Source of the DNA: Prochlorococcus sp. AG-424-P16
GTDB lineage: Bacteria > Cyanobacteriota > Cyanobacteriia > PCC-6307 > Cyanobiaceae
NCBI GenBank assembly: GCA_003213255.1
Contig: QCNI01000005.1
Location: 1-64,000, forward strand
DNA: 64,000 nucleotides
Reading direction: 5' to 3'
A model generated the notes under the pieces. It worked only from the letters and a program-made list of their open reading frames with translations, was not told where the DNA came from and made no database searches. The first letter of the stretch is position 1; every line of letters starts with the position of its first letter. Below, piece after piece: positions 52,438-61,893 of the stretch. Position numbers and translations under genes: made by a program.

Positions 52438-52740
52438 ATGGCTACCCGCCAAAACTCAACTAATGGGAAGCCTAAATCCCCCAGAATTCAAGTAGTTCTT
52501 CCAGAATTAATATGTGAGCAATTAACTATTTTGGCTAATAATGAATCTAGGACAGTTAGTAATATGGCAAAAGTGTTAATACAAGAGGGTATAAAAAAAT
52601 ATTTCGAAAAAGAAAATAAATCACCTGTTTCAGAAAATAATTTAAATACCGATAAATTCAGAGACGAACTTGAAAAACAAAGCGTAAGAAGGTTAAATAG
52701 AGCTCCTCAAAGAATTACATATTATAAAAAATCTGATTAA
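52438..52740 (+). CDS. Ribbon-helix-helix (CopG-like) DNA-binding protein
   Basis: SPRIQVVLPELICEQLTILANNESRTVSNMAKVLIQEGIKKYFEK. Confidence 0.75.
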   Translation: MATRQNSTNGKPKSPRIQVVLPELICEQLTILANNESRTVSNMAKVLIQEGIKKYFEKENKSPVSENNLNTDKFRDELEKQSVRRLNRAPQRITYYKKSD

Positions 52741-52746
52741 AAGTAG

Positions 52747-53451
52747 TCAATTCTGAGGCAATTTCTGTAAATCTGCAGTTTTTCCCATTACTACCAAAAC
52801 ATTTCCTCTTTCCAAGATATATTTTGCTGGAGGATTAACTGTTAGTTGTTCAGCAGGTCCTGCTGCAAGAACATTTACAAAATAATTCTTCCTCAAATTT
52901 AAATCTCTCAAAGATCTTCCAATAAATTCCTCTGGAACAGTTATTTCATCTATACCGGTTTGGTTATCAAGTTCCAATCTTTCAATTAGATTTGGTCTAA
53001 CAAGTTCTAAACCCAACCTTTCTCCTTGCATTCTAGAAGGGAAGACAACTTTGTCTGCACCTACCCTTTTTAACATTTTTTCATGCAAGTCACTTGTAGC
53101 TCTTGCTATTACTCTTTTGACTTTGCTGCCTTCACTATCTTTAGCAATAAGGGTCGTAGTTATACTTGCTTCAATAGGTTCACTTATACCTACTACAACA
53201 GTATTCATTTCAAGTATTCCAGATTCCTTCATAGACTCTTCATCAGTACAATCTACAACTCTAGCTTCTATAGAAGGTTCTAATTGTCTTAAATCATCAA
53301 TAGCTTTTTCCGAATAATCTGCAGCCAAAACATCTGCACCATTACTTACAAGTTCTCTACAAACAGCAGTTCCAAATCTTCCAACGCCAACAACTGCAAA
53401 AGTGAGGGCTTCTTTTTCTCGCTTTTGAGACCACTGCCACCAATCAGCCAT
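52747..53451 (-). CDS. K+ uptake regulatory subunit, RCK (KtrA/TrkA) family
   Basis: FAVVGVGRFGTAVCRELVSNGADVLAADYSEKAIDDLRQ; RCK_C at the end. Confidence 0.93.
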   Translation of the reverse strand: MADWWQWSQKREKEALTFAVVGVGRFGTAVCRELVSNGADVLAADYSEKAIDDLRQLEPSIEARVVDCTDEESMKESGILEMNTVVVGISEPIEASITTTLIAKDSEGSKVKRVIARATSDLHEKMLKRVGADKVVFPSRMQGERLGLELVRPNLIERLELDNQTGIDEITVPEEFIGRSLRDLNLRKNYFVNVLAAGPAEQLTVNPPAKYILERGNVLVVMGKTADLQKLPQN

Positions 53452-53469
53452 AATAAAAGTCAGTCAAAC

Positions 53470-54873
53470 CTAAACATAAAGATCAGCCCTAGGATAGCCA
53501 ATTCTCTTTTGTCTATCTATTCTACTCTTATAAAGAGCCTGCCAAAGTGCACTTAAAAGCAAAAGGATACCAAGTCTCCCAACAAACATTCCGACAATAA
53601 GAATAAATTGGCCGAAATGATTTAATTTTGCAGTTAAACCAATATCAAAACCAACAGTTGCAAATGCAGATATGCAAGTAAACAGAATTTCTAAGAATGT
53701 GAAAGATTCTTTCTTAACAAACGTATTAGTTGTACTGAGCAGCATTGCCATTAAAAGAACAAAAAGCAAAGATCCAACTGTAATTCCAACTGCCTTAAGA
53801 ATGACTTTATCTGAAATTAATCTATTGCTTATAATTACATCTTTCTGACCTCTTAAAGTCGATCTAGTTGCAGCCATTAAAGCAATAAATGTAGTTGTTT
53901 TTATGCCTCCACCAGTCCCTCCGGTACTTGCTCCAATAAACATCAAAGTCATTAATAATAATAGGCCAGTATCTGATATTGAGTTCAATGATATTGGGTA
54001 ATTTGTAAAGCCTGCAGTTCTTGCACTTACTGTTTCAAAGATTGATGATAATAACCGTTCAAAAAAATTCAAATCATTAAAAAATTGACTATTTAGCAAT
54101 GATTCAGTTATGAAGAATCCTAATGCTCCGAAAACTATTAAAGACAAACTTGTCCTAATGACTAGTCTGGAATGAAGGCTTAATTTTTTATAAGAAAGAC
54201 TTTTTTTATTACTCCAAATATCATCAATAACCCGCCATCCCAATCCACCCATAATAATTAGAAAAATAAAAACACAATTAACTAAATAATTTGTTCTATA
54301 GTCTTGGATACTATTGGACATTAATGAAAAACCTGCATTGTTATATGCAGATATGCTGTGAAAAATCGATGACCAAAGTCTTTCCCAATTATTTTGAATT
54401 TCTACAAAACCAAAAGTATATAAAACAATTGCGCCTAAAGATATGATACTTATCGCAGTAATAGCAATGCTTTGAAAAGTTCGACCAATTCCTCCAACTC
54501 CAAATTCATCTAGAGTCTTTCCTTTGTCTAATCTAGTCCTAAGCTTTGTCCCCTTTACAACAAATCCTTGTAAAAATGTCGTAATAGCCATTAATCCTAG
54601 ACCACCAGATAAAAGCATAAAAGCTAAGCAAACTTGACCAAAGAAATTTAAATCAACTCCAATATCTATTATTGTTAAGCCAGTAACTGTTATAGCTGAA
54701 GTAGATGTAAAAAATGCTTCCCACAAACCAACCTTTGAAGATGAACATAATGGAGAACTCAAAATTAAAGTCCCAAAACATATAACAAACAAGCCTGTAA
54801 CGATAGTAAATTGAGGTACAGAGAGCTTTTTGTAAGCATCCTTTAACTTATAAAAAGTACTTGTTAATTTCAC
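53470..54873 (-). CDS. K+ uptake channel subunit, KtrB/TrkG family
   Basis: TSTSAITVTGLTIIDIG, NNAGFSL, SARTAGFTNYP, GGTGGGIKTTTFIAL selectivity-filter-like repeats. Confidence 0.93.
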   Translation of the reverse strand: MKLTSTFYKLKDAYKKLSVPQFTIVTGLFVICFGTLILSSPLCSSSKVGLWEAFFTSTSAITVTGLTIIDIGVDLNFFGQVCLAFMLLSGGLGLMAITTFLQGFVVKGTKLRTRLDKGKTLDEFGVGGIGRTFQSIAITAISIISLGAIVLYTFGFVEIQNNWERLWSSIFHSISAYNNAGFSLMSNSIQDYRTNYLVNCVFIFLIIMGGLGWRVIDDIWSNKKSLSYKKLSLHSRLVIRTSLSLIVFGALGFFITESLLNSQFFNDLNFFERLLSSIFETVSARTAGFTNYPISLNSISDTGLLLLMTLMFIGASTGGTGGGIKTTTFIALMAATRSTLRGQKDVIISNRLISDKVILKAVGITVGSLLFVLLMAMLLSTTNTFVKKESFTFLEILFTCISAFATVGFDIGLTAKLNHFGQFILIVGMFVGRLGILLLLSALWQALYKSRIDRQKRIGYPRADLYV

Positions 54874-54878
54874 ATTAT

Positions 54879-56687
54879 CTATCCGTAATTTAAAATTATC
54901 AATGCTGGCACAGTAAATGACATTATAAGTGTTAAACCAGCTCCATATTTTGCGATATCAAAAAATCTATATCTTCCGGGACCATAAACCATTAAATTTG
55001 TTTGATAACCCATGGGAGTTAAGAAAGATTGACTAGCACCGAATAAAACAAGAATTATTAAAGCGTTTGGGGAAATACCTAAAACATTTGAGAATTCAAT
55101 AGCAACAGGCAAAATCAAAGCAACCGAAGCAGCATTACTAATAAATTGTGTAAGAATGACTGTCGATATGAAAATTACGACTAGTGCAAAATACAGAGGT
55201 ATTCCATTAAGGGCAAAGTTAAGATTAACTGCAATTAAATCTGCTAGTCCTGTTACTTGCATAGCTACACTAAAGCATGATAAAGATCCCAATAACAAAA
55301 TGACATCTAACCGAATTGATTTTTGTATCTCTGCAGGTCTTAAACATCCGCAAGCAACCATGGCAATGACTGCTAAAAGGACTGAACCTACTAATGGAAT
55401 ATTAGAAACTGAAGGTAAAACTACCATTCCTATTGCGATTGCAATCGATATAGGTTTTTTTATCAAGAAAGGTAAATCATCATCGAATTGATCTAAAATA
55501 AGCAAATCATTACTAGCTTGCAAACCTCTTATTGAATCTAAAGGTGCCTGCAATAATAATACATCTCCAGCCCTTAAAACAGCTTGACCTAATCTTTCCT
55601 GAACAGTTTGTTGACCTCTTCTAAGTGCTAAAACTGTTGCATTATGACGCTGCCTAAATCTTAATTCTCTCAAACTTGCACCAGCTAGAGTTGAACCAGC
55701 TGGTAAAAGCGCTTCAAAGGTCTTAGTACCTTCATCATCTGAAAAAAAATTAGCTCCATCGAAAGATGTTTTATTTTCGCCTAATAGAATAGTATGTTCC
55801 TGTTGAAGCCTAAATAAGTCTGCCCTTGTAACCCGGATTATTAACCTATCATCCGGTTCAATCTTTCTATCAGCCAAAGGAGGGAGAATAACTTTTCCAT
55901 TTCGTTGCAATTCCAGTACATCAACATCAAATCTTCTTTGCAATCTACTATTTCTGACAGATTGTCCAACTAATTCTGAAGTAGAGGGAATAGTAACTTC
56001 AGTAAAGTATATATTCATATCACCATGTTTAATAAACTCCTTATATCTTCCCCTATCTGGCAAAAGAATATCGGAAACCATAATCATATAGGTTGTACCT
56101 ATAAGCCATACAGGAATGCCTATTGAAGTCAAACTAAATAATTCCAAAGCTCCATAACCTAATTGTTGACTAATATCACTTACAAGAAGATTTACTGAGC
56201 TACCCAATAATGTCAAAGTTCCACCAAGTAAAGTAGCAAAAGAAAGAGGTAACAAAACTTTTGATGGTGATATATTTCTCCGCTCGCACCAACCTTCAAT
56301 TAGAGGTAACAAAGATGCTACTACTGGAGTATTAGGCACAATTCCAGATATTGGAGCAATCAAAAAAGTTATTAAAGAAATTAATTTCCTTGGCGTTCTA
56401 ATACTTTCAGAAGAAATCAATTCTCTTACTCTGTCTAAGGCACCACTTTTAAATAATGCAGAGGAAACTGCAAATAAACCCATAAGAGTAATTAAAGATG
56501 GGCTACCAAATCCAGCTAAAGCTTTCTCAGGAGAAAGAACTCCTGTAACTATAAATATTCCAACACATAACAAACCAGTCAATTCTGGTGCGATAGTATT
56601 TTTAATAAACAAAATTATTGACATTAGTAAAACAACTACCGTTATTAACGCATCAAAATTATTACTAACTACTGCAATTAAATTCAT
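54879..56687 (-). CDS. SLC13-family permease with central RCK_C domains
   Basis: PNTPVVASLLPLIEGW, two RCK_C blocks (DDRLIIRVTRADL; GDVLLLQAPLDSIRGL), QFISNAASVALILPVA. Confidence 0.9.
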   Translation of the reverse strand: MNLIAVVSNNFDALITVVVLLMSIILFIKNTIAPELTGLLCVGIFIVTGVLSPEKALAGFGSPSLITLMGLFAVSSALFKSGALDRVRELISSESIRTPRKLISLITFLIAPISGIVPNTPVVASLLPLIEGWCERRNISPSKVLLPLSFATLLGGTLTLLGSSVNLLVSDISQQLGYGALELFSLTSIGIPVWLIGTTYMIMVSDILLPDRGRYKEFIKHGDMNIYFTEVTIPSTSELVGQSVRNSRLQRRFDVDVLELQRNGKVILPPLADRKIEPDDRLIIRVTRADLFRLQQEHTILLGENKTSFDGANFFSDDEGTKTFEALLPAGSTLAGASLRELRFRQRHNATVLALRRGQQTVQERLGQAVLRAGDVLLLQAPLDSIRGLQASNDLLILDQFDDDLPFLIKKPISIAIAIGMVVLPSVSNIPLVGSVLLAVIAMVACGCLRPAEIQKSIRLDVILLLGSLSCFSVAMQVTGLADLIAVNLNFALNGIPLYFALVVIFISTVILTQFISNAASVALILPVAIEFSNVLGISPNALIILVLFGASQSFLTPMGYQTNLMVYGPGRYRFFDIAKYGAGLTLIMSFTVPALIILNYG

Positions 56688-56735
56688 ACGACACTAATTT
56701 AACTCAATATACCCAAAAACAATATTCAAAAAAGT

Positions 56736-57929
56736 TTAATCGGAATTATTTCTTTTGAAAAACTTTTTAAAAATTGATTTTTTTTGGAATATCCATGATG
56801 ATGCTGATTTCAAGCTTTCCGTAATATCAGGCAACTTGGAAGCATATATAAGTCTTCTTGCCTCAAAAGCCAATTTCCCAGATAAAGTAACACCTAATCC
56901 AGAAATTGAAGCTTCGCCTATTCCTAAGCTAATCATTTCACCATTATCTTGAAATTCAAATGGTAAAGGATCCTTAGCTTGTATTAAAAGTTGTAAATTA
57001 TTAGCTAGATGATTTCCTTCCTGCATAGCGACCTGAGCAGTTATGGGCAAATCCTCCATTCCCTCAATAACTGAAATATCACCAATAGCAAAACAGTTTT
57101 TATGGCTTTCTATTTGCAAATTTTTGTTAACTAAAATTCGTCCAAATTTTTTTGTTATTTCATCAGTCTCTAAGTAAGACAAATTAGGTTTAACGCCCGC
57201 AGTCCAAATAACAATATCTTTATCCAAAGACGTTATTCCAACTTCACTAGAAATAGTAATTTTAGTTTTTGAGACTTCTTTAACTGAAGAATTCAAAAGA
57301 ACTTTGATCTTTCTTTTTTCTAATGCCTTCTCTGCTTGTTCCCTATTAAAAATTTTATTTTTATTAAGGATCTCATTTGATTTTTCTACCACATTAATTT
57401 CAAATTTGTCTGTAAACATATCTTTAATTTTGCATGCCAATTCGATACCAGACGGGCCCCCTCCAACTATGAATAACTTTTTATGAGATACAGTTTCCTG
57501 TGATTTCTGTAAAAAAGAATTTAATTCCTTTAGATCGTGCAAATCATTGAAAAAATAGCAATTTTCATCTACACCTTTTATAAAAAAACTATTTGGAATG
57601 GATCCTGTACAGATAACAAGATACTGATAACTTAATTTTAAATCGTCACTAAATTCAAGAATATTTTCTTTGAAGGAAATCTTAGTTAAACAATTTCTTA
57701 AAAAAGTTATACCCGCATCAGAAAAAATATTTGCAAATTTTGGGGTTGCTTCCCAACTTCTAATTTCTTTACTTAAAACTTCGTACATTAAAGGTTTAAA
57801 TATAAAGTCAGTTTCAGAATCAACTACAAGAATTGGTATAGAAGGATTAAGTTTCTTTAGATTTAAAGCAAATGTCATACCTGCAAAACCTGCTCCAACT
57901 ATTACTATTGGTTTTTGTATTGATTTCAT
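56736..57929 (-). CDS. Type II NADH dehydrogenase (NDH-2) family
   Basis: IVGAGFAGMTFALNLKK, IVGGGPSGIELACKI, FAIGDIS. Confidence 0.9.
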   Translation of the reverse strand: MKSIQKPIVIVGAGFAGMTFALNLKKLNPSIPILVVDSETDFIFKPLMYEVLSKEIRSWEATPKFANIFSDAGITFLRNCLTKISFKENILEFSDDLKLSYQYLVICTGSIPNSFFIKGVDENCYFFNDLHDLKELNSFLQKSQETVSHKKLFIVGGGPSGIELACKIKDMFTDKFEINVVEKSNEILNKNKIFNREQAEKALEKRKIKVLLNSSVKEVSKTKITISSEVGITSLDKDIVIWTAGVKPNLSYLETDEITKKFGRILVNKNLQIESHKNCFAIGDISVIEGMEDLPITAQVAMQEGNHLANNLQLLIQAKDPLPFEFQDNGEMISLGIGEASISGLGVTLSGKLAFEARRLIYASKLPDITESLKSASSWIFQKKSIFKKFFKRNNSD

Positions 57930-58024
57930 TTTAGAAATATTGTTATGCGTAAATGTATTATTAAACTATACGAATAATTTTTAAATTGAGCGAAATAACA
58001 CTGAACTCATCTCCTAATTGAAGA

Positions 58025-58747
58025 ATGATTGAAAACATCCAGAAAGATATTCAAACTAACTTAAGGAAATATAATCAAGAGCTAGTAGATATGAAGCCCC
58101 ATGAAATTCTTAAATGGGGTTATGAAAAGTTTGATAACCAATTTGCCATCACAACAAGTTTTGGTATACAGTCATCAGTTCTTTTAAATATTGTCAGTAA
58201 ATTATGTTTACAAAAAAAAATCAAAATATTTTGGATAGATACAGGTTACCTACCTCCAGAAACATACCAATACGCTGAAAAACTTATTGAAGATTTATCC
58301 TTAGAAGTAGAAGTTCTACAAAGTGAATTATCTCCAGCAAGAATGGAGGCTAAATATGGAAAACTTTGGGAAACAAATAAAGAGAGTGATCTAGATAAGT
58401 ATCACGAGTTAAGAAAAATAAAACCTTTAGAAAATGGTCTAGAAAAATATAATATTTCCTGCTGGGCAAGTGGTGTTAGATCAAGCCAAACAGAAAATAG
58501 AAACAAAATGAAATTCCTTGATATAATTCGTCAAAGACTTTCTCTAAGACCTTTATTAAATTGGACAAATAAAGATATTTTTTACTATATGGAAGAGAAT
58601 AATTTACCTGCCCATCCACTTTTTATCAAGGGATATTCTTCTGTAGGCGATTGGCATTCAAGCGGTCCAGATGGTATTAAAACAAAGGGAAGAGATACAC
58701 GATTTGGAGGGATTAAGCAAGAATGTGGAATACACACTAATAATTAA
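58025..58747 (+). CDS. cysH: Phosphoadenylylsulfate reductase
   Basis: ITTSFGIQSSVLLNIV, FWIDTGYLPPETYQYAEKL, ECGIH. Confidence 0.95.
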   Translation: MIENIQKDIQTNLRKYNQELVDMKPHEILKWGYEKFDNQFAITTSFGIQSSVLLNIVSKLCLQKKIKIFWIDTGYLPPETYQYAEKLIEDLSLEVEVLQSELSPARMEAKYGKLWETNKESDLDKYHELRKIKPLENGLEKYNISCWASGVRSSQTENRNKMKFLDIIRQRLSLRPLLNWTNKDIFYYMEENNLPAHPLFIKGYSSVGDWHSSGPDGIKTKGRDTRFGGIKQECGIHTNN

Positions 58748-58762
58748 ATTGATCATAGAACA

Positions 58763-59458
58763 ATGGTCTCAGATATAAATTTTTTATTAGTAGGCAATAG
58801 TAGGCTTCATTGGGCAAAATATTCTAAAAATCAATCTAAATTCTTTCATACCAAAAAAGAGCAAAAAGTTCCCGAAAATATAGATCTTGATCAATTAATT
58901 TGGGCTTCTGTAGGAAAACTTCCAAATTTTTTGCTGAGAAAAGAAAATGAAATAAAAACAAAGGGTATTCAATTATTAAATCTTCCTGATTATTTTGGAG
59001 TTGATAGAGCACTTGCCTGTATTGCGGCTTTAAAAATTATTGAAAACCCTTACAAAAAAGATTTGCTAATTGCAGATTTTGGAACAATATTATCAATAAC
59101 AAAATTGAATTCAAATGGATCTATTATTGGAGGTCAACTTCTTCCAGGTTTTCTAACACAATTAAAATCAATGGAACAAAATACAAAAAATCTTAAAGTT
59201 CCTAAAAAATATGATATTCCGATCAAAGATTTTTTAATTAAAACAGAAGAAGCAATCTTAAAAGGAGTAATCAACTCTCTTACTGGCGTGATTAAGAGTT
59301 TATTTAATCCCGAAAAGGATATTTTAATAATCTGTGGAGGAGACTCTCAATTACTTAGTAAATCTCTAGAGACTCAGAAGGAAAATATTATTAATGCTCC
59401 TAATTTAGTCATGGAAGGGATGATAATTCACCACCTGTCCGTAAAAAAATTAACTTAA
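58763..59458 (+). CDS. coaX: Type III pantothenate kinase
   Basis: LVGNSRLHWAKY, GVDRALACIAAL, LIADFGTILSITKL, GGQLLPGF. Confidence 0.85.
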   Translation: MVSDINFLLVGNSRLHWAKYSKNQSKFFHTKKEQKVPENIDLDQLIWASVGKLPNFLLRKENEIKTKGIQLLNLPDYFGVDRALACIAALKIIENPYKKDLLIADFGTILSITKLNSNGSIIGGQLLPGFLTQLKSMEQNTKNLKVPKKYDIPIKDFLIKTEEAILKGVINSLTGVIKSLFNPEKDILIICGGDSQLLSKSLETQKENIINAPNLVMEGMIIHHLSVKKLT

Positions 59459-59917
59459 CCCAAGCTCTGCAATTATATGATCAGCCATTATTGCCGCTTT
59501 TACCTTTAAGTAAATTTTTTCGATGTTACCATCAGTATCTATCAAAAAAGTATTTCTCATCATTCCCATATATTCTTTTCCCATAAATTTCTTTAGTCCA
59601 TAGCTATCATAATCAGAAGAAACTTTAAAAGGTTCAGGATCAGTTAAAAGAATAAAAGGTAAATTAAATTTTTCTATAAACTTCTGATGAGAGGCGGCAT
59701 TATCTTTACTAATACCAAGCACAACAATGTTATTTTTTTGGAGTAAATCCCAATTCTCTTTAAAATTACAAGCTTCTTTAGTACATCCTGGAGTATTATC
59801 TTTTGGATAAAAATATAGTATTATTCTTTTACCTTTAAAATCACTAAGAGAAACTTCTTTCTCGAAAGCATCTTTTAATTTAAATTCTGGTGCTTTGTCG
59901 CCAACCTTAAGAGCCAT
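59450..59917 (-). CDS. bcp: Thioredoxin-dependent peroxiredoxin (Bcp/PrxQ)
   Basis: GDKAPEFKLKDAFEKEVSLSDFKGKRIILYFYPKDNTPGCTKEACNF; start at MALKVGDKAP. Confidence 0.95.
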   Translation of the reverse strand: MALKVGDKAPEFKLKDAFEKEVSLSDFKGKRIILYFYPKDNTPGCTKEACNFKENWDLLQKNNIVVLGISKDNAASHQKFIEKFNLPFILLTDPEPFKVSSDYDSYGLKKFMGKEYMGMMRNTFLIDTDGNIEKIYLKVKAAIMADHIIAELGLS

Positions 59918-60573
59918 TGAAATTATTAAATGAGTATGAATATAAAATACCAAAAATTTGGTTTTATGAGATTAAAGGTGTGCAAGATTTCGCAACGGTA
60001 GAAGAAATCAAAACTGCAAAAACTCTAACAAGTTCAAGATCAAAGGTTTTTTTAGAAACAAGAGCTTATTTACGACAATCACTTTCAACACTTTTTGATT
60101 TAGATCCCCTAGAAATCCCAATTAATGCTCAACCTGGAGAACCTCCAACTTTACCCTCTGGTATGGGAAATATAAGTTTAAGTCATTGTAAAGATGCCAT
60201 CACTATAGTCTGGCATAAAAGCAAAATTGGGATAGATATTGAAAGAATAGATAGAGATTTTAACCATATAAAATTTGCAGAAAAATATTTTTTTCATACC
60301 AATAAATCAAACCATAATAATTATTTGACAAAAAATGTGATACTAAATCAATGGTGTGCTGTTGAAGCGGCTATAAAATGGGATCACGGAAAATTAGCTC
60401 AAGACATTAAACATTGGCAATTTTCTGAAAAGCCAAAAGAGTTAATTCATAACAAGAAAAACATACATTTAAATTATTCACAGATTAACTTCCATAATTG
60501 GACTATCGCTTTAGCCTACGAAGAAAAAAATTCTTTTAATCCTGAGATTATTTGTTGTTCGAAGAATTTTTAG
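59917..60573 (+). CDS. 4'-phosphopantetheinyl transferase family protein (start uncertain, TTG predicted)
   Basis: GMGNISLSHCKDAITIVWHKSKIGIDIERIDRDF; WCAVEAAIKW. Confidence 0.85.
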   Translation: MKLLNEYEYKIPKIWFYEIKGVQDFATVEEIKTAKTLTSSRSKVFLETRAYLRQSLSTLFDLDPLEIPINAQPGEPPTLPSGMGNISLSHCKDAITIVWHKSKIGIDIERIDRDFNHIKFAEKYFFHTNKSNHNNYLTKNVILNQWCAVEAAIKWDHGKLAQDIKHWQFSEKPKELIHNKKNIHLNYSQINFHNWTIALAYEEKNSFNPEIICCSKNF

Positions 60574-61859
60574 TTTTCTTTTCTTCTAAGCAGTTCTTCA
60601 TATTTAGTTTTCTCCCATCCATTATTATTTGGATCCCATATTTTTAAACCTCTTAAAGATTTAGGAAGATATTCTTGTGCGACCCAATTACCTGGATAAT
60701 TGTGAGGATTAACATAACTATTAGAATTATTTTTTAAATGAAGTGGAACATCAAAAGCATTGGTAGATTTGATAGTTTCAATTGCTTTAAAAATACTTTT
60801 CGTACTATTACTTTTTGGAGATATAGCTAAATATAAAGAAGCCTGCGTTAAGAAATATAATCCTTCTGGAAAACCAACTCTATCAAAAGCGTTAGAACAG
60901 GATTGTACTACTACTATGGCATTAGGATCAGCTATTCCAATATCTTCACTTGCAGATATAAGAAGTCTTCTAAAGATAAAATTAGGATCTTCACCAGCCT
61001 CAAGCATATTCGCAAGCCAGACTAAAGTTGCATCTGGATCAGAACCTCTTATGGACTTGATAAAGGCACTTATTACATCGTAATGATTTTGACCATTTTT
61101 ATCGTAAGCAATATTTTTCTTTTGAAGTGCATCCTCTGCTATTGAAAGATTAATATTGATTTCTTTAGCATCATTTGCAGCAGTTGTTTCTATCGCCATT
61201 TCTAGCGCATTGATTAATGTTCTTGCATCTCCGCTAGAAAATTTAATTAAATGACTTTTAGCATCTTGGGTTAAGTAAACCTTTTTTGAATCTTTTTGTT
61301 TTGAATAGTAAGTAATTACTTTTTGTATTATTTTCTGCAAATCATTTTCTGCCAAAGGAAGTAATGTAAAAATACGAGATCTGCTAACAAGCGCTTTATT
61401 AACAGCAAAGAAAGGGTTTTCAGTTGTCGCACCAATAAAAGTAATAGTTCCATTTTCTATTGAAGGTAATAAAGCATCTTGCTGAACTGCTGTAAATCTA
61501 TGAACCTCATCGATAAATAAAATTGTTTTTCTTTTTGAATTTATTAATCTGTCTTTTGCATTAGCGATTTCATTTCTTAATTCTTTAACACTTGATAATA
61601 CTGCATTTAATTTAATTAATTTTGAACTCGTATTAAAGGAAATAATTTCAATTAGAGTAGTTTTTCCAACACCAGGAGGGCCAGAAAAAATAAAATTACT
61701 TACCTTATCATTTAATATTGCACTTCTTAAAAGAGAATTCTCATTCAGGATTGGTTGTTGACCAAAAAAATCTTCCAAATTCTTTGGTCTTAATTTATCT
61801 GCCAAAGGTGCATTATTTTCTATTTGAGAATAATTAGTAAATAAATTTTCTGAATGCAT
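60570..61859 (-). CDS. RarA/MgsA replication-associated recombination ATPase
   Basis: PLADKLRPKNLEDFFGQQ, SGPPGVGKTTLIEII, FIDEVHRFTAVQQDALLPSIENG. Confidence 0.94.
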   Translation of the reverse strand: MHSENLFTNYSQIENNAPLADKLRPKNLEDFFGQQPILNENSLLRSAILNDKVSNFIFSGPPGVGKTTLIEIISFNTSSKLIKLNAVLSSVKELRNEIANAKDRLINSKRKTILFIDEVHRFTAVQQDALLPSIENGTITFIGATTENPFFAVNKALVSRSRIFTLLPLAENDLQKIIQKVITYYSKQKDSKKVYLTQDAKSHLIKFSSGDARTLINALEMAIETTAANDAKEININLSIAEDALQKKNIAYDKNGQNHYDVISAFIKSIRGSDPDATLVWLANMLEAGEDPNFIFRRLLISASEDIGIADPNAIVVVQSCSNAFDRVGFPEGLYFLTQASLYLAISPKSNSTKSIFKAIETIKSTNAFDVPLHLKNNSNSYVNPHNYPGNWVAQEYLPKSLRGLKIWDPNNNGWEKTKYEELLRRKEN

Positions 61860-61893
61860 ATAAATAAAATCAAAAAAATCATTACTTTCAATT

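Noticed and set aside
53051-53317. Plus-strand ORFs 53051..53317 and 53083..53283
   Set aside because: Antisense to the conserved RCK-type K+ uptake subunit; Ser/Cys-rich shadow composition.
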